Shown one piece after another: positions 42,690-50,895 of a DNA stretch of 64,000 nt (position 1 is the first letter of the stretch; each line of letters opens with the position of its first letter). Made by a program: the position numbers and the translations under genes. The stretch spans positions 1 through 64,000 of the forward strand of contig CAZAWR010000053.1 in NCBI GenBank assembly GCA_964488865.1, read 5' to 3'. Source of the stretch: MWCO01 sp964488865 (GTDB taxonomy: Bacteria; Myxococcota_A; Polyangia; Polyangiales; Polyangiaceae). The notes beneath the pieces were generated by a model. It ran no database searches. It was not told the DNA's origin and saw only the letters and a program-made list of their open reading frames with translations.

Positions 42690-43238
42690 ATGGGCAGCTA
42701 CCTTCATGTGGGGTTGGTCGTTCGGGCTTCGGTCCAAGCGTCCGATCTGGCAAGTAACGAGATCTCTGGCGAGGCGCTTGCGCAATGGATGCGCGAGAAC
42801 TGTGTCGATCCCGAGATGTTCGACCGCAGTCAACGGGATGATCAAATCGTGTGGTCCCTCAACGAGTCCTTCACGGCAGCCCCCCTGGTGGCCTTCCTGA
42901 AGGAGCAGGATGCAATCTCCGGAGTGCACGCCTCCAACGAGCACAAGCGGGAGGAGCTCTACGAAGACCTACTCAAGCTGAATTCCTGGGAGGCGATCGT
43001 CGCCTTGGCAAAAGAGGGGAAGCACCGCGACTTCTATTGTTTCGATGAGACCGAGTTGATCACTGGCAACCGCCCTCGTTCACCCGTGCGCGTACCGATG
43101 ACCCTCCTCGTATTTCTTTCGGAGGGCAAGACGTTCATGGAGTGCTGGAGAGACCTTTTTCGGTACCTCGAACACATGATTCACGCGCAAGCGGACCGAT
43201 TCCCGATCGCAAGGGCCGTGAAGCTCACCGTCGGTTAG
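42690..43238 (+). CDS. Hypothetical cytosolic protein
   Basis: The 182-residue soluble alpha/beta protein has no signal or membrane segment. Visible features are an acidic N-terminal half (WSLNESFTAAPLVAFLKEQD), a helical middle (KREELYEDLLKLNSWEAIVA) and an aromatic C-terminal helix (CWRDLFRYLEHMIHAQADRF). It resembles in style the small, species-specific proteins found beside toxin genes, but no toxin is adjacent. Not recognised. It is convergent with hypF, 37 bp apart. Confidence 0.65.
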   Translation: MGSYLHVGLVVRASVQASDLASNEISGEALAQWMRENCVDPEMFDRSQRDDQIVWSLNESFTAAPLVAFLKEQDAISGVHASNEHKREELYEDLLKLNSWEAIVALAKEGKHRDFYCFDETELITGNRPRSPVRVPMTLLVFLSEGKTFMECWRDLFRYLEHMIHAQADRFPIARAVKLTVG

Positions 43239-43275
43239 CGACCTTTCCCACGCCTGAGCCACGGGTGCGGAGTTG

Positions 43276-45612
43276 TTACGCCGTGCCTAGCGAACCCACG
43301 GATGACGCGGGGGCGGCTCCATCGGCCAATGAGTCCTCCATGCGAGCCCTCGCCACCACCGCCTGTCCCAGCGCAATCCCGCCATCCCCCGGGGGCAAGC
43401 GCTCCGGCACCCGCACACGGAAGCCCCGCCGCTCGAGCCCCTCGACCAGCAGCCACGACAGCACGCGGTTCTGCAGACTCCCACCTCCCGCCGCCACGAC
43501 CTCGCACCCCGTCTGCTCTCGCACGCGTTCGCACGCCTCGATCAGGGCCGTCGCAAGCGTGCGGTGAAAACGCATCGCCACCACCGGCACGGACACCCCC
43601 GCCGCTAGGTCTTGCACCCCACACCGCACGAAGTCTGCAGGCGGAATGCACACCATGTCGTGCACACCCAGGTCGACGGGCCACACGGTCTCGTCCTGCT
43701 CTCCGCGCCTGGCCGCCATCTCCAGCCCCATCGCCGCCTGCGCCTCAAAACGCGCCTCCAGAAAAAGCCCGCACAGTGCAGCCATCCCGTCGAACAACCG
43801 ACCCGTACTCGACGTGAGCGGTGCGTGCACGCCCCGTTGCACGAGCCCGGCGACCGCCTCCCTTCGCGTCTCGTCGATCGATAGCAGCGCCTCGGGACAG
43901 AACCTCCGCCAGTCCGACCCGTACGCGTCTATCAAATAGCTGACCGCCATTCTCCATGGCTGTCGCGACGCTTGGTCTCCCCCGGGCATTCGCACGTACC
44001 CAAGGTGCCCCATGCGATGGAACGCCACCAGGTCCGCCAGCAGCACCTCGCCGCCCCACACCGCCCCGTCTGTCCCTAACCCCACGCCGTCGAGCGCGAT
44101 CCCGATCGCGGGCCCCGGCTCCTGATGCTCGGCCAGACAGGCGGCTATGTGCGCGTGGTGGTGCTGGACCGCGAAGCGCGGCACATCAAGGGATTCCGCC
44201 CATCGCGTGGACGCGTAGTCCGGGTGCAAGTCGACCCCAACACAAGCGGGACGCACACCCACGACCCTTTGCAGACGTGCCACCGCATCCACGAATGCGT
44301 CCACCGCAGGCTCGTTGGACAGGTCCCCCACGTGCTGGCTCGAGAAAGCCATGCGGCCTCGCGTCAAGCACACCGTGCTTTTCAACTCCGCCCCCACGCC
44401 GAGCGCACAGACGCCGTCGTCCCGCAGCATCACCGGAAGCGGCACGTAGCCCCTCGACCGTCGAAAGAACGTGGTCCTCGCCCCGACGGCACCCACCACG
44501 GAGTCGTCGTTGCGCACGAGGATCTCGCGGTCGTGCAGCAGGAACAGGTCCGCGATGGCGCCCAGCCGATCGATCGCCTCGTCGTTGCCGATCGCGATGG
44601 GCTCCTCGGACAGGTTGCCGCTCGTCATCACCAGGGTGGCCGGCCCGTCGCCCAGCAAAAGGACGTGCAGGGGCGTGTAGGGCAGCATGACGCCGATGTC
44701 CGCGTTGTCCGGCGCGACCGATGGCGCGAGCGTGGACCCATCCTGCTTTGGCACGAGCACGATCGGACGATGACGCGACGAGAGCAGGGCGAGCGCGTGG
44801 TTGTCGATGCGCGCGTGCCGCCTGGCCTCCGCAAGGTCGCGGCACATGACCGCGAGGGGCTTGGCCTCCCTTTGCTTGCGCTCACGAAGGCGTTTCACTG
44901 CGCTTCGGTGGGTGGCATCGACCGCGAGGTGGAACCCTCCCAGCCCCTTCACCGCCACGATTTTGCCGTCGCGCAGCCATGCAGCCGCCTGACGTATCGG
45001 GTCCTCGCAAACAAGGGAACGCCCCGCGGCGTCCGCCAGCCACACGCGCGGTCCGCACGCGAAGCAAGCGTTGGGCTGCGCATGAAACCGTCGGTCTCTC
45101 GGGTCCTCGTACTCGCGACGGCACGCCTCGCACATGGCAAAGGAGGCCATCGAGGTCTTGTCCCGGTCGTAGGGGACGTCGTGGATGATCGTGTAGCGCG
45201 GTCCGCAGTTGGTGCAGTTGATGAACGGGTAGCGGTGGCGACGGTCGGACGGGTCTCGGAGCTCGCGCAAGCAGTCGTCGCAGATGCAGACGTCGGGGGG
45301 CAACAGGGCGGAGCGTTGGGCGAGGGCGCGGCTCGCGCGGATCTCGAAGCTTTTCTCCCCGGCCATCGGGTCCACGCTCGTGGCTGTCACCTGCACGATG
45401 AAGGCGAGGGGCGGAGCCTCTTTCACGAGGTCGCGCACGAACGCGTCGACCTGCGGACCGTCACCCTGCACCTCGAGGGTGACCCCGTCCGAGGTGTTGA
45501 GCACCCAACCGGACAGCCTCAGGCGCGAGGCGAGGTCGAAGACGAAGGGGCGGAATCCCACGCCCTGCACGACGCCCTGCACGTCGACGTGGACGCGCTG
45601 GGCTTCAGCCAC
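43276..45612 (-). CDS. hypF: Carbamoyltransferase HypF
   Basis: HypF makes the thiocarbamate on HypE that supplies cyanide ligands to NiFe hydrogenase. The 778-residue protein has all modules: an acylphosphatase domain (VQGVVQGVGFRPFVFDLASR), two zinc-finger pairs (CICDDC with CTNCGPRY, CEAC with CFACGPR), a YrdC-like domain (DGKIVAVKGLGGFHLAVDAT) and a Kae1-like domain with VQHHHAHIAACLAEH and VVAAGGGSLQNRVLSWLL. Length is normal. It overlaps hypB by 8 bp. No hydrogenase or hypCDE is in the window. Confidence 0.97.
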   Translation of the reverse strand: MAEAQRVHVDVQGVVQGVGFRPFVFDLASRLRLSGWVLNTSDGVTLEVQGDGPQVDAFVRDLVKEAPPLAFIVQVTATSVDPMAGEKSFEIRASRALAQRSALLPPDVCICDDCLRELRDPSDRRHRYPFINCTNCGPRYTIIHDVPYDRDKTSMASFAMCEACRREYEDPRDRRFHAQPNACFACGPRVWLADAAGRSLVCEDPIRQAAAWLRDGKIVAVKGLGGFHLAVDATHRSAVKRLRERKQREAKPLAVMCRDLAEARRHARIDNHALALLSSRHRPIVLVPKQDGSTLAPSVAPDNADIGVMLPYTPLHVLLLGDGPATLVMTSGNLSEEPIAIGNDEAIDRLGAIADLFLLHDREILVRNDDSVVGAVGARTTFFRRSRGYVPLPVMLRDDGVCALGVGAELKSTVCLTRGRMAFSSQHVGDLSNEPAVDAFVDAVARLQRVVGVRPACVGVDLHPDYASTRWAESLDVPRFAVQHHHAHIAACLAEHQEPGPAIGIALDGVGLGTDGAVWGGEVLLADLVAFHRMGHLGYVRMPGGDQASRQPWRMAVSYLIDAYGSDWRRFCPEALLSIDETRREAVAGLVQRGVHAPLTSSTGRLFDGMAALCGLFLEARFEAQAAMGLEMAARRGEQDETVWPVDLGVHDMVCIPPADFVRCGVQDLAAGVSVPVVAMRFHRTLATALIEACERVREQTGCEVVAAGGGSLQNRVLSWLLVEGLERRGFRVRVPERLPPGDGGIALGQAVVARARMEDSLADGAAPASSVGSLGTA

Positions 45613-46264
45613 GCTTGCTCGCGACCTGTGCGGCGAGCCACGCGGCCCACGCGTCCAGACCGTCGCCCTTCGTGCAGGACACCTGGAAGATGGCGATGTC
45701 TTCCCGCAGCGCCTTGGCGCGCTGCTCGATGGCCTCCACGGAGCAGTTCACGTAGGGCAGCAGGTCGATCTTGTTGATCACCAGCGCCCGCGACTGCTGG
45801 AACATCAGTGGATACTTCAAGGGTTTGTCGTCGCCCTCCGCCACGCTCAGCAGCATGGCCTTCATGTCCTCGCCGACCTGGAACTCCGCCGGGCAGACGA
45901 GGTTGCCCACGTTCTCGACCACGAGCAAGTCGAGGGCGTCGAGGTCGAACTCGTCGAGCGCGTCGCGGATCATGTTGCCGTCGAGGTGGCATGCGCCGCC
46001 CGTGTTGATCTGGACGGCTTTCACGCCGTGGCGTTCGATTCGCTCGGCGTCGACGGAGCTCTGGATGTCCCCTTCGATGACGCCGATACGAAGCTGGGCG
46101 GCGAGTTTTTCGATGGTGCGCTCGAGCAGGGTGGTTTTGCCCGCGCCCGGGGAGCTCATGAGGTTGACGACGAACACGCCGGAGCGGGCGAAGAGCTTCG
46201 CGTTGTCCTTGGCGATGCGGTCGTTGGCGTCGAGGATGTCACGAATCACACGAACGGTGCTCAT
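45605..46264 (-). CDS. hypB: Hydrogenase nickel-incorporation GTPase HypB
   Basis: HypB is a G3E-type GTPase that delivers nickel to hydrogenase with HypA. Of 219 residues, the P-loop is SSPGAGKTTLLER (about 37-49), followed by EGDIQSSVDAERIERHGVKA, the metal-site segment TGGACHLDG, VVENVGNLVCPAEF and base-specificity NKIDLLPYV. The N-terminal His-rich stretch found in some HypB is missing. ATG 46264 is fixed by the ATGA overlap with hypA; longer frames read antisense into hypA. Confidence 0.97.
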   Translation of the reverse strand: MSTVRVIRDILDANDRIAKDNAKLFARSGVFVVNLMSSPGAGKTTLLERTIEKLAAQLRIGVIEGDIQSSVDAERIERHGVKAVQINTGGACHLDGNMIRDALDEFDLDALDLLVVENVGNLVCPAEFQVGEDMKAMLLSVAEGDDKPLKYPLMFQQSRALVINKIDLLPYVNCSVEAIEQRAKALREDIAIFQVSCTKGDGLDAWAAWLAAQVASKRG

Positions 46265-46602
46265 TCCACGTCCATTTCCACGATCTGCAGCTCGCGGCCT
46301 GCGATCGTCTCGCCCCCGAGGTGTCCACATCGCGGGCAGGTAGGCAAGTCGTCTTCCACACGGTACTCGTGGCTGCACGCGGAGCAGCGGGCGCGCCACG
46401 GCACGCTGTCGACCGTCATCCGGGCGTTTTGTGCGACCGTGTCCCGCGCCAGGGCTTCGAAGGCCATCTCGAGGGCCTCCTTGACGACGGCGGTGAGCCG
46501 TCCGACGCGCAGGTGGACGCGGGTGACGCGGGTTGCCCCGTGCTCGGCAGCCCGCTCGAGGACCGTGTCGAGGATCGACTGGGCAATCGAGAGCTCGTGC
46601 AC
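46261..46602 (-). CDS. hypA: Hydrogenase nickel chaperone HypA
   Basis: HypA binds nickel through its N-terminal Met-His and hands it to hydrogenase or urease. The 113-residue protein starts MHELSIAQSILDTVLERAAE with a GTG start codon at 46602. The zinc domain has CSAC and CPRC (about 72-92, spaced 13). The end VEMDVE runs into hypB in ATGA. Length and the MHE start identify it. It heads the hypA-hypB-hypF operon; the upstream intergenic region is full of repeats. Confidence 0.95.
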   Translation of the reverse strand: MHELSIAQSILDTVLERAAEHGATRVTRVHLRVGRLTAVVKEALEMAFEALARDTVAQNARMTVDSVPWRARCSACSHEYRVEDDLPTCPRCGHLGGETIAGRELQIVEMDVE

Positions 46603-46663
46603 GGTGCGGGGTGTAGGGCGGGGCGGGGGTGGCGTCAATGTGCCCCGGTGAGCGCGAGGATCA

Positions 46664-46751
46664 GAACTGGTGAACCGGGCATGGGGAGCCGGGAAGTAGA
46701 AACCAACGCACTTGCCCATTCCCGGTCCCCGGCTCCGCATTCACCAGCTCG
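46664..46751. repeat. REP-like dispersed repeat, copy B
   Basis: Partner of 33871-33922. Here the fold-back is clear: AACTGGTGAA near the left end and GGAGCCGGG pair with CCCCGGCTCC and TTCACCAG on the right, giving a long imperfect hairpin. The shared core is GCACTTGCCCATTCCC. It ends a few bases before copy 2 of the larger structured repeat. Confidence 0.65.
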
Positions 46752-46764
46752 CCGCGTCTCTGTG

Positions 46765-46895
46765 GTTTTTCTAGGGGGCGTTCGCAAAGCCCCCTCGCCG
46801 CGCTCACCGCGGCTCACCCCAAAACGCCTCGCCTTCGGCTCGGATAGCCCCAAACCCAAGCCCGTTCTTCGAACAGGGCTTGATTTGGGACTAGC
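46765..46895. repeat. Dispersed structured repeat, copy 2
   Basis: Matches 26457-26589. The terminal hairpin is CAAGCCC-GTTC-TTC-GAAC-A-GGGCTTG (46857-46882), where copy 1 has CAAGCAC and GTGCTTG. C46862 and G46877 replace A and T of copy 1, keeping the pair. The long terminal inverted repeat of copy 1 is missing on the left side here. It lies between divergent genes, so a terminator role is not required by position. Confidence 0.85.
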
Positions 46896-46938
46896 ACGAG
46901 TGACGGAACATCCTCCGCCCACCCGTGTCCATGCCGCC

Positions 46939-49900
46939 ATGCAGGTTGAACCTCACCGGGCACCTCGTTTTCGCAACGTGATTGTCTTGGCGCTCTCGGT
47001 CGCAGCCCCTTGTTGCGGTCACGACCTCGAACCGGCGCCCGCGGTTGCACCCTGGACGCTCGAAGTCACGCTCGTGCGATCGGAGGGACAAGGCACCCCG
47101 GCCGAGGCTTGTCACGAAGCTGGGGCATGCAAGCCCCTCGCGGCCGAGGGTGCGGTCCTCACGCCTGCCACGATCCGCACCAAGGACAGCCACGTCACCC
47201 TCTCTCTCGGCGACGGCTCCTTCCTCGATGTCGCTCCCTCCACCGAGGTGACGTTCGACCCCCACGAACCGCGGACCGTGGGATGGCAAAGCGGGTGGGT
47301 GACCCTTCGTCACGAATTGCCAGGGATGCGGTCGCCCGTTCGCTTGGTCGCGAGCAACCGGTCCGCCACGCTAGCCGAGGGGCCCGGGGCCCTGACCCTC
47401 CGGTCGCAGGGACAAGGCGTGACGCTGACGGTGCATCGAGGCGAGGCTTCGCTTGGCGACACGAAGGTCGGGGCAGGCAGAACGGTCTGGATTCCCGCGA
47501 AGGGCGAGCCTGACCTCCGCGGGGCCTGGACCGGCCACGTCGCCCCCGTCGCTCCCGTGTCCCTCCCCAAGACCCAGCCGGGCAAGGCGTTGCCCCCCCG
47601 AGGTCTCGGCCGCATGACCGCGCGCGTTCCTGGCACGGAAACCGTGGTCGATGGCGTGAGCCTGCTCTCGCACGAAGCACGGGTGCTGTTGCGCGATGGG
47701 TTCGCGCGCACCGAGATCGTGGAGGAGTTCCAGAACGATACGGACCGCGTGCTCGAAGGTCGCTATGTCTTTCGTCTCCCGCCCCGCGCGAGCATCTCCC
47801 GGCTCGCCCTGTGGGTGGGCGACAAGCTCGTCGAAGGCGAGGTCGTCGAACGAGACCGTGCCGCCCGCATCTTCAAAGGCATCGTCGACGACACCGTGCG
47901 GCCCCGGGACCCCGCCCTGCTCGAGTGGGTCTCGGGCGGGGAGTTCTCCCTGAAAATCTTCCCGATCGAGGCCAAGAAGAGCCGTCGCGTTCTCATCGCC
48001 TACAATGAGGTGCTCTCTACCGAGACCCCGGTGCTCACCTACGTTCACCCGCTCTCCCTGGGCGACCCGCGCGCCACACCCATCGGCCGCTTTCGCATCG
48101 AGGTCGACGTCGAAGCCGAGCCCGCCACGATCGCCACGCCTCTGCATGAAGCGTCGGTGAAGCGTTCGGACGCGCGCAGCCTCGTAACGTTCGAGTCCCG
48201 GTCGTTCGTACCGCGGCACGACTTCGTGGTCGAGATGACGGGGCACGCGCGGGTCGAGCCACTGGCGCTCCATGTGCCCGGACGCGCAACCACGGGCTTC
48301 CCGGACCTTCCGGAGGTGTCCCGGGGCGCGGCAGAAGGCCCCACGTTCGCCCTTCGCGTCCGTGCGGCACTGCCGGAAGGCACGGACATCCCGGCCGCCG
48401 TCGGCCTGCGGCGCGTCATCGTGGTCGACCGCAGCGCGAGCCAGACCAAGGAAACGCTCGACGCGCAAGCGCGCATGACCGTGGGGCTGCTGCAGCGCAT
48501 GAGCGTGGGGGAACGGTTCGCGCTGTTGGCTTGCGACACGGATTGCGCCTCGTTTCCGGACAAGGGCATGAGCGAGCCCGGCGCATCCGTTGTGGACGAA
48601 GCGCGGGTGTGGCTCGGGCGGCTCGAGACTGAGGGAGGGACGGACCTCTCCCACGCCCTGACGACCGCGCTGCGACGCCTCGAGGACGGCCCCGGGGGGC
48701 AGATCGTGATGCTCGGCGACGGGAGCGTCAGCGCGGGAGACCTTGACGCCGCGGGCATCGCGGGGCGGATCGCGGAGCCCTTGCAGACGAAGAAGGCGGA
48801 TCTGCGCCTCATTGGGGTGGGTGTATCCGTGGACGAGGTTTTGCTCGGGAACGTGGCGCGGATGGTGGGGGCGACCTACGAAGCGCTGGGATCGGACACG
48901 GATCTGGATAGCCGGGTCGAGACGGTGGCGTCGCACCTGCGAACGCCGGTGCTGGCCGCGACGCGGCTCGAGCTTCCGGACGGCTTCAGCGAAGTGCACC
49001 CGCCGCATCTTCCCAACCTGCGGCTTGGCGAGGAGATTGTCGTGACGGGCAAGGTGCGTCCCGGGGCCGGGGGGACGGCGCGGTTGGTGGGTCGGCTGGG
49101 GGACGCGCCGTACGCACGCGCGATCGAGCTGTCGGTGGACGACGGTTCCGCGAGGAGCAACCCGCTGGTGCCTCGGCTGTGGGCGGAGGCGCGCATCGCC
49201 GCGTTGCAGGCCGGGAGCGAGGCGGACGCGAAGCGGGAGATCGTGCGGCTGTCCCGGCACTACCATGTGATGTCGCGGCACACGGCGATGTTGGTGCTGG
49301 AGAACGAGCGAATGTTCGCGGAGTTCGGCATCGAACGCACGCAACCCGTGGAGCCCTCGGCGCCGACGAGACATGCGGGGAAGGGACAAGAAGTGCAGCG
49401 ACCGTCGCGGGAGGTCGAGGAGGGATTGCCATCGGACTTTTGGGGCACGGGCGACGCGTTCGGTGCGGGGAGCTTGGGGCTGAGTGGGGTCGGGGAAGGG
49501 GGAGCAGGACGCGGGGAAGGGATCGGCATGGGGATGGGCACGTGGGGCTCGGGCGCGGGCAGGTCCAGCCACAAGACGAGTCCTCCCCAGGTTCGCGGGG
49601 GCGCTTCGAACATAAGCGGAAGGCTTGCCCCCGAGCTCATCCAGCGGATCGTGCGTTCCAACTACGGGCGCTTCCGGTTTTGTTACGAGCAGGGTCTGGC
49701 GCGCAATCCCTCGCTGGAAGGCAGGGTGGTCGTCCGCTTCATCATCGACCAGAGCGGGAGCGTGGCTCACGCTACCAACTCCGGGTCCACGCTGCCGGAC
49801 AGCCAGGTGGTCCAGTGCGTGGTGCAAGCCTTCCCGCGGCTCAGCTTCCCGGAAGTGGAAGGGGGGACCGTCACCGTGGTGTACCCCATCCTGTTTTCGC

Positions 49901-50826
49901 CGGGCGACTCGCCACCCTCGCCGGCTGCATGGGCGACACCCGAGCCGATCCACGTCGACCCTGTGGTGCATCGAGCCCAGGACGACAGCTGGAGGCAGGC
50001 GGAGAGCAAGCACCTCGAGGCGCTTCGGGCGGCTGTGCAAAAAGACGACGGGAGTCGTCGCGCGCATGGGCGGCTCGTGCGGGGCCTCCTGCAGCGGGGG
50101 AAGTTCGACGAGGCGTTGACGGCGGCGCGTTGCTTCGTGGGGCTCGACCCGGATCTTTCGATCGCCCACGAATTGCTGGCGCATGCGGAGGCGGCTTCCG
50201 GCAATGGTCCCCGGGCGGTGGCGGCGATCGCTTGGCTTGCGGAGGCGCAGCCGCGTTCTTCTCGGGCCCACGTGCGCGCTGCCCAGGCCTACGAGGCGCT
50301 GGGGGACGAGCCACGCGCTTGCTCGCACTGGCGTGCAGCGGCTGAGCTTCTGCCGAAAGACGAGTTGGTGCGCTACGAGGCAGTGCGGTGCACGGGTCGG
50401 GTGCGGAATCCGCAAGATGCGCTGGTGCTAGCGCGTGCGATCGACAAGCCCGGAGAGGCTCTCGTTCTGACTGCGCTTCTGGAGAAGGGCGAGCCCCTGC
50501 CCGCCTACGACCCAGGACGCGGGCGAGCGGGCTCCTACGAAGCTACGGTGGCGTGCGCACCCGAGCACGAGTGTCCCGTGGTGGTCATCCTCGCGCCTGA
50601 CGGGACCGTGTATTCCCCTTGGACGCCGGATCGCTTTCGGGCGGGTCGCGGCATGGTTTCGTTCCAGCCCGGTGTGGGGACCTACCGGGCGATTCTGATC
50701 GGCAAAGGGGCCGCCAAGCTCGCCCTTCGCGCCCATGGCGTGTCACGCACGTTCGACGTCACCGGAGAGGGTACGCGCACGGTTGCTGCGACGGACCTGC
50801 GCCGGTCGTGGCGACGAAGGTGGTGA
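46939..50826 (+). CDS. FecR-VIT-VWA-AgmX/PglI-TPR multidomain protein
   Basis: This exported protein of 1,295 residues has an N-terminal hydrophobic segment followed by a FecR-like domain (about 70-190; VTLSLGDGSFLDVAPSTEV). A VIT domain (about 230-430; TEIVEEFQNDTDRVLEGRYV) is followed by a von Willebrand A domain with MIDAS VDRSAS (about 496-501). Then come a Gly/Pro-rich linker, an AgmX/PglI C-terminal-type domain (about 890-990; VRSNYGRFRFCYEQGL), TPR-like helices (about 1,020-1,160) and a beta domain. AgmX/PglI links to gliding motility in Myxococcus. ATG 46939 is preferred over GTG 46900. It is probably a periplasmic or surface scaffold that assembles through metal-dependent VWA contacts. 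Confidence 0.88.
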   Translation: MQVEPHRAPRFRNVIVLALSVAAPCCGHDLEPAPAVAPWTLEVTLVRSEGQGTPAEACHEAGACKPLAAEGAVLTPATIRTKDSHVTLSLGDGSFLDVAPSTEVTFDPHEPRTVGWQSGWVTLRHELPGMRSPVRLVASNRSATLAEGPGALTLRSQGQGVTLTVHRGEASLGDTKVGAGRTVWIPAKGEPDLRGAWTGHVAPVAPVSLPKTQPGKALPPRGLGRMTARVPGTETVVDGVSLLSHEARVLLRDGFARTEIVEEFQNDTDRVLEGRYVFRLPPRASISRLALWVGDKLVEGEVVERDRAARIFKGIVDDTVRPRDPALLEWVSGGEFSLKIFPIEAKKSRRVLIAYNEVLSTETPVLTYVHPLSLGDPRATPIGRFRIEVDVEAEPATIATPLHEASVKRSDARSLVTFESRSFVPRHDFVVEMTGHARVEPLALHVPGRATTGFPDLPEVSRGAAEGPTFALRVRAALPEGTDIPAAVGLRRVIVVDRSASQTKETLDAQARMTVGLLQRMSVGERFALLACDTDCASFPDKGMSEPGASVVDEARVWLGRLETEGGTDLSHALTTALRRLEDGPGGQIVMLGDGSVSAGDLDAAGIAGRIAEPLQTKKADLRLIGVGVSVDEVLLGNVARMVGATYEALGSDTDLDSRVETVASHLRTPVLAATRLELPDGFSEVHPPHLPNLRLGEEIVVTGKVRPGAGGTARLVGRLGDAPYARAIELSVDDGSARSNPLVPRLWAEARIAALQAGSEADAKREIVRLSRHYHVMSRHTAMLVLENERMFAEFGIERTQPVEPSAPTRHAGKGQEVQRPSREVEEGLPSDFWGTGDAFGAGSLGLSGVGEGGAGRGEGIGMGMGTWGSGAGRSSHKTSPPQVRGGASNISGRLAPELIQRIVRSNYGRFRFCYEQGLARNPSLEGRVVVRFIIDQSGSVAHATNSGSTLPDSQVVQCVVQAFPRLSFPEVEGGTVTVVYPILFSPGDSPPSPAAWATPEPIHVDPVVHRAQDDSWRQAESKHLEALRAAVQKDDGSRRAHGRLVRGLLQRGKFDEALTAARCFVGLDPDLSIAHELLAHAEAASGNGPRAVAAIAWLAEAQPRSSRAHVRAAQAYEALGDEPRACSHWRAAAELLPKDELVRYEAVRCTGRVRNPQDALVLARAIDKPGEALVLTALLEKGEPLPAYDPGRGRAGSYEATVACAPEHECPVVVILAPDGTVYSPWTPDRFRAGRGMVSFQPGVGTYRAILIGKGAAKLALRAHGVSRTFDVTGEGTRTVAATDLRRSWRRRW

Positions 50827-50895
50827 GCGTCACCCCGCCAGGCTCAGATGGGCTCCCAGGCTCCGTCTTGTCTGTGCCTGTCGAGGCGGTACGGC

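Larger units (their letters stand above)
46603..46938. other. 336-bp divergent intergenic region made largely of repeats
   Basis: This is the promoter region shared by hypABF (minus) and the VWA protein (plus). About 46664-46751 is the REP-like copy B and 46765-46895 is copy 2 of the structured repeat. Only 40-60 bases at either end are unique, so promoters must be close to the genes or within the repeats. No gene seen. Confidence 0.7.

Noticed and set aside
46265..46399. Longer HypB start
   Set aside because: The extension reads antisense through hypA, and the ATGA overlap with hypA fixes the start at 46264.
47371..50415. 1,014-residue open frame on the minus strand
   Set aside because: It is antisense to the FecR-VIT-VWA gene; the residues are Arg/Pro/His/Gly-rich and show no domain, as expected of a shadow frame in GC-rich DNA.
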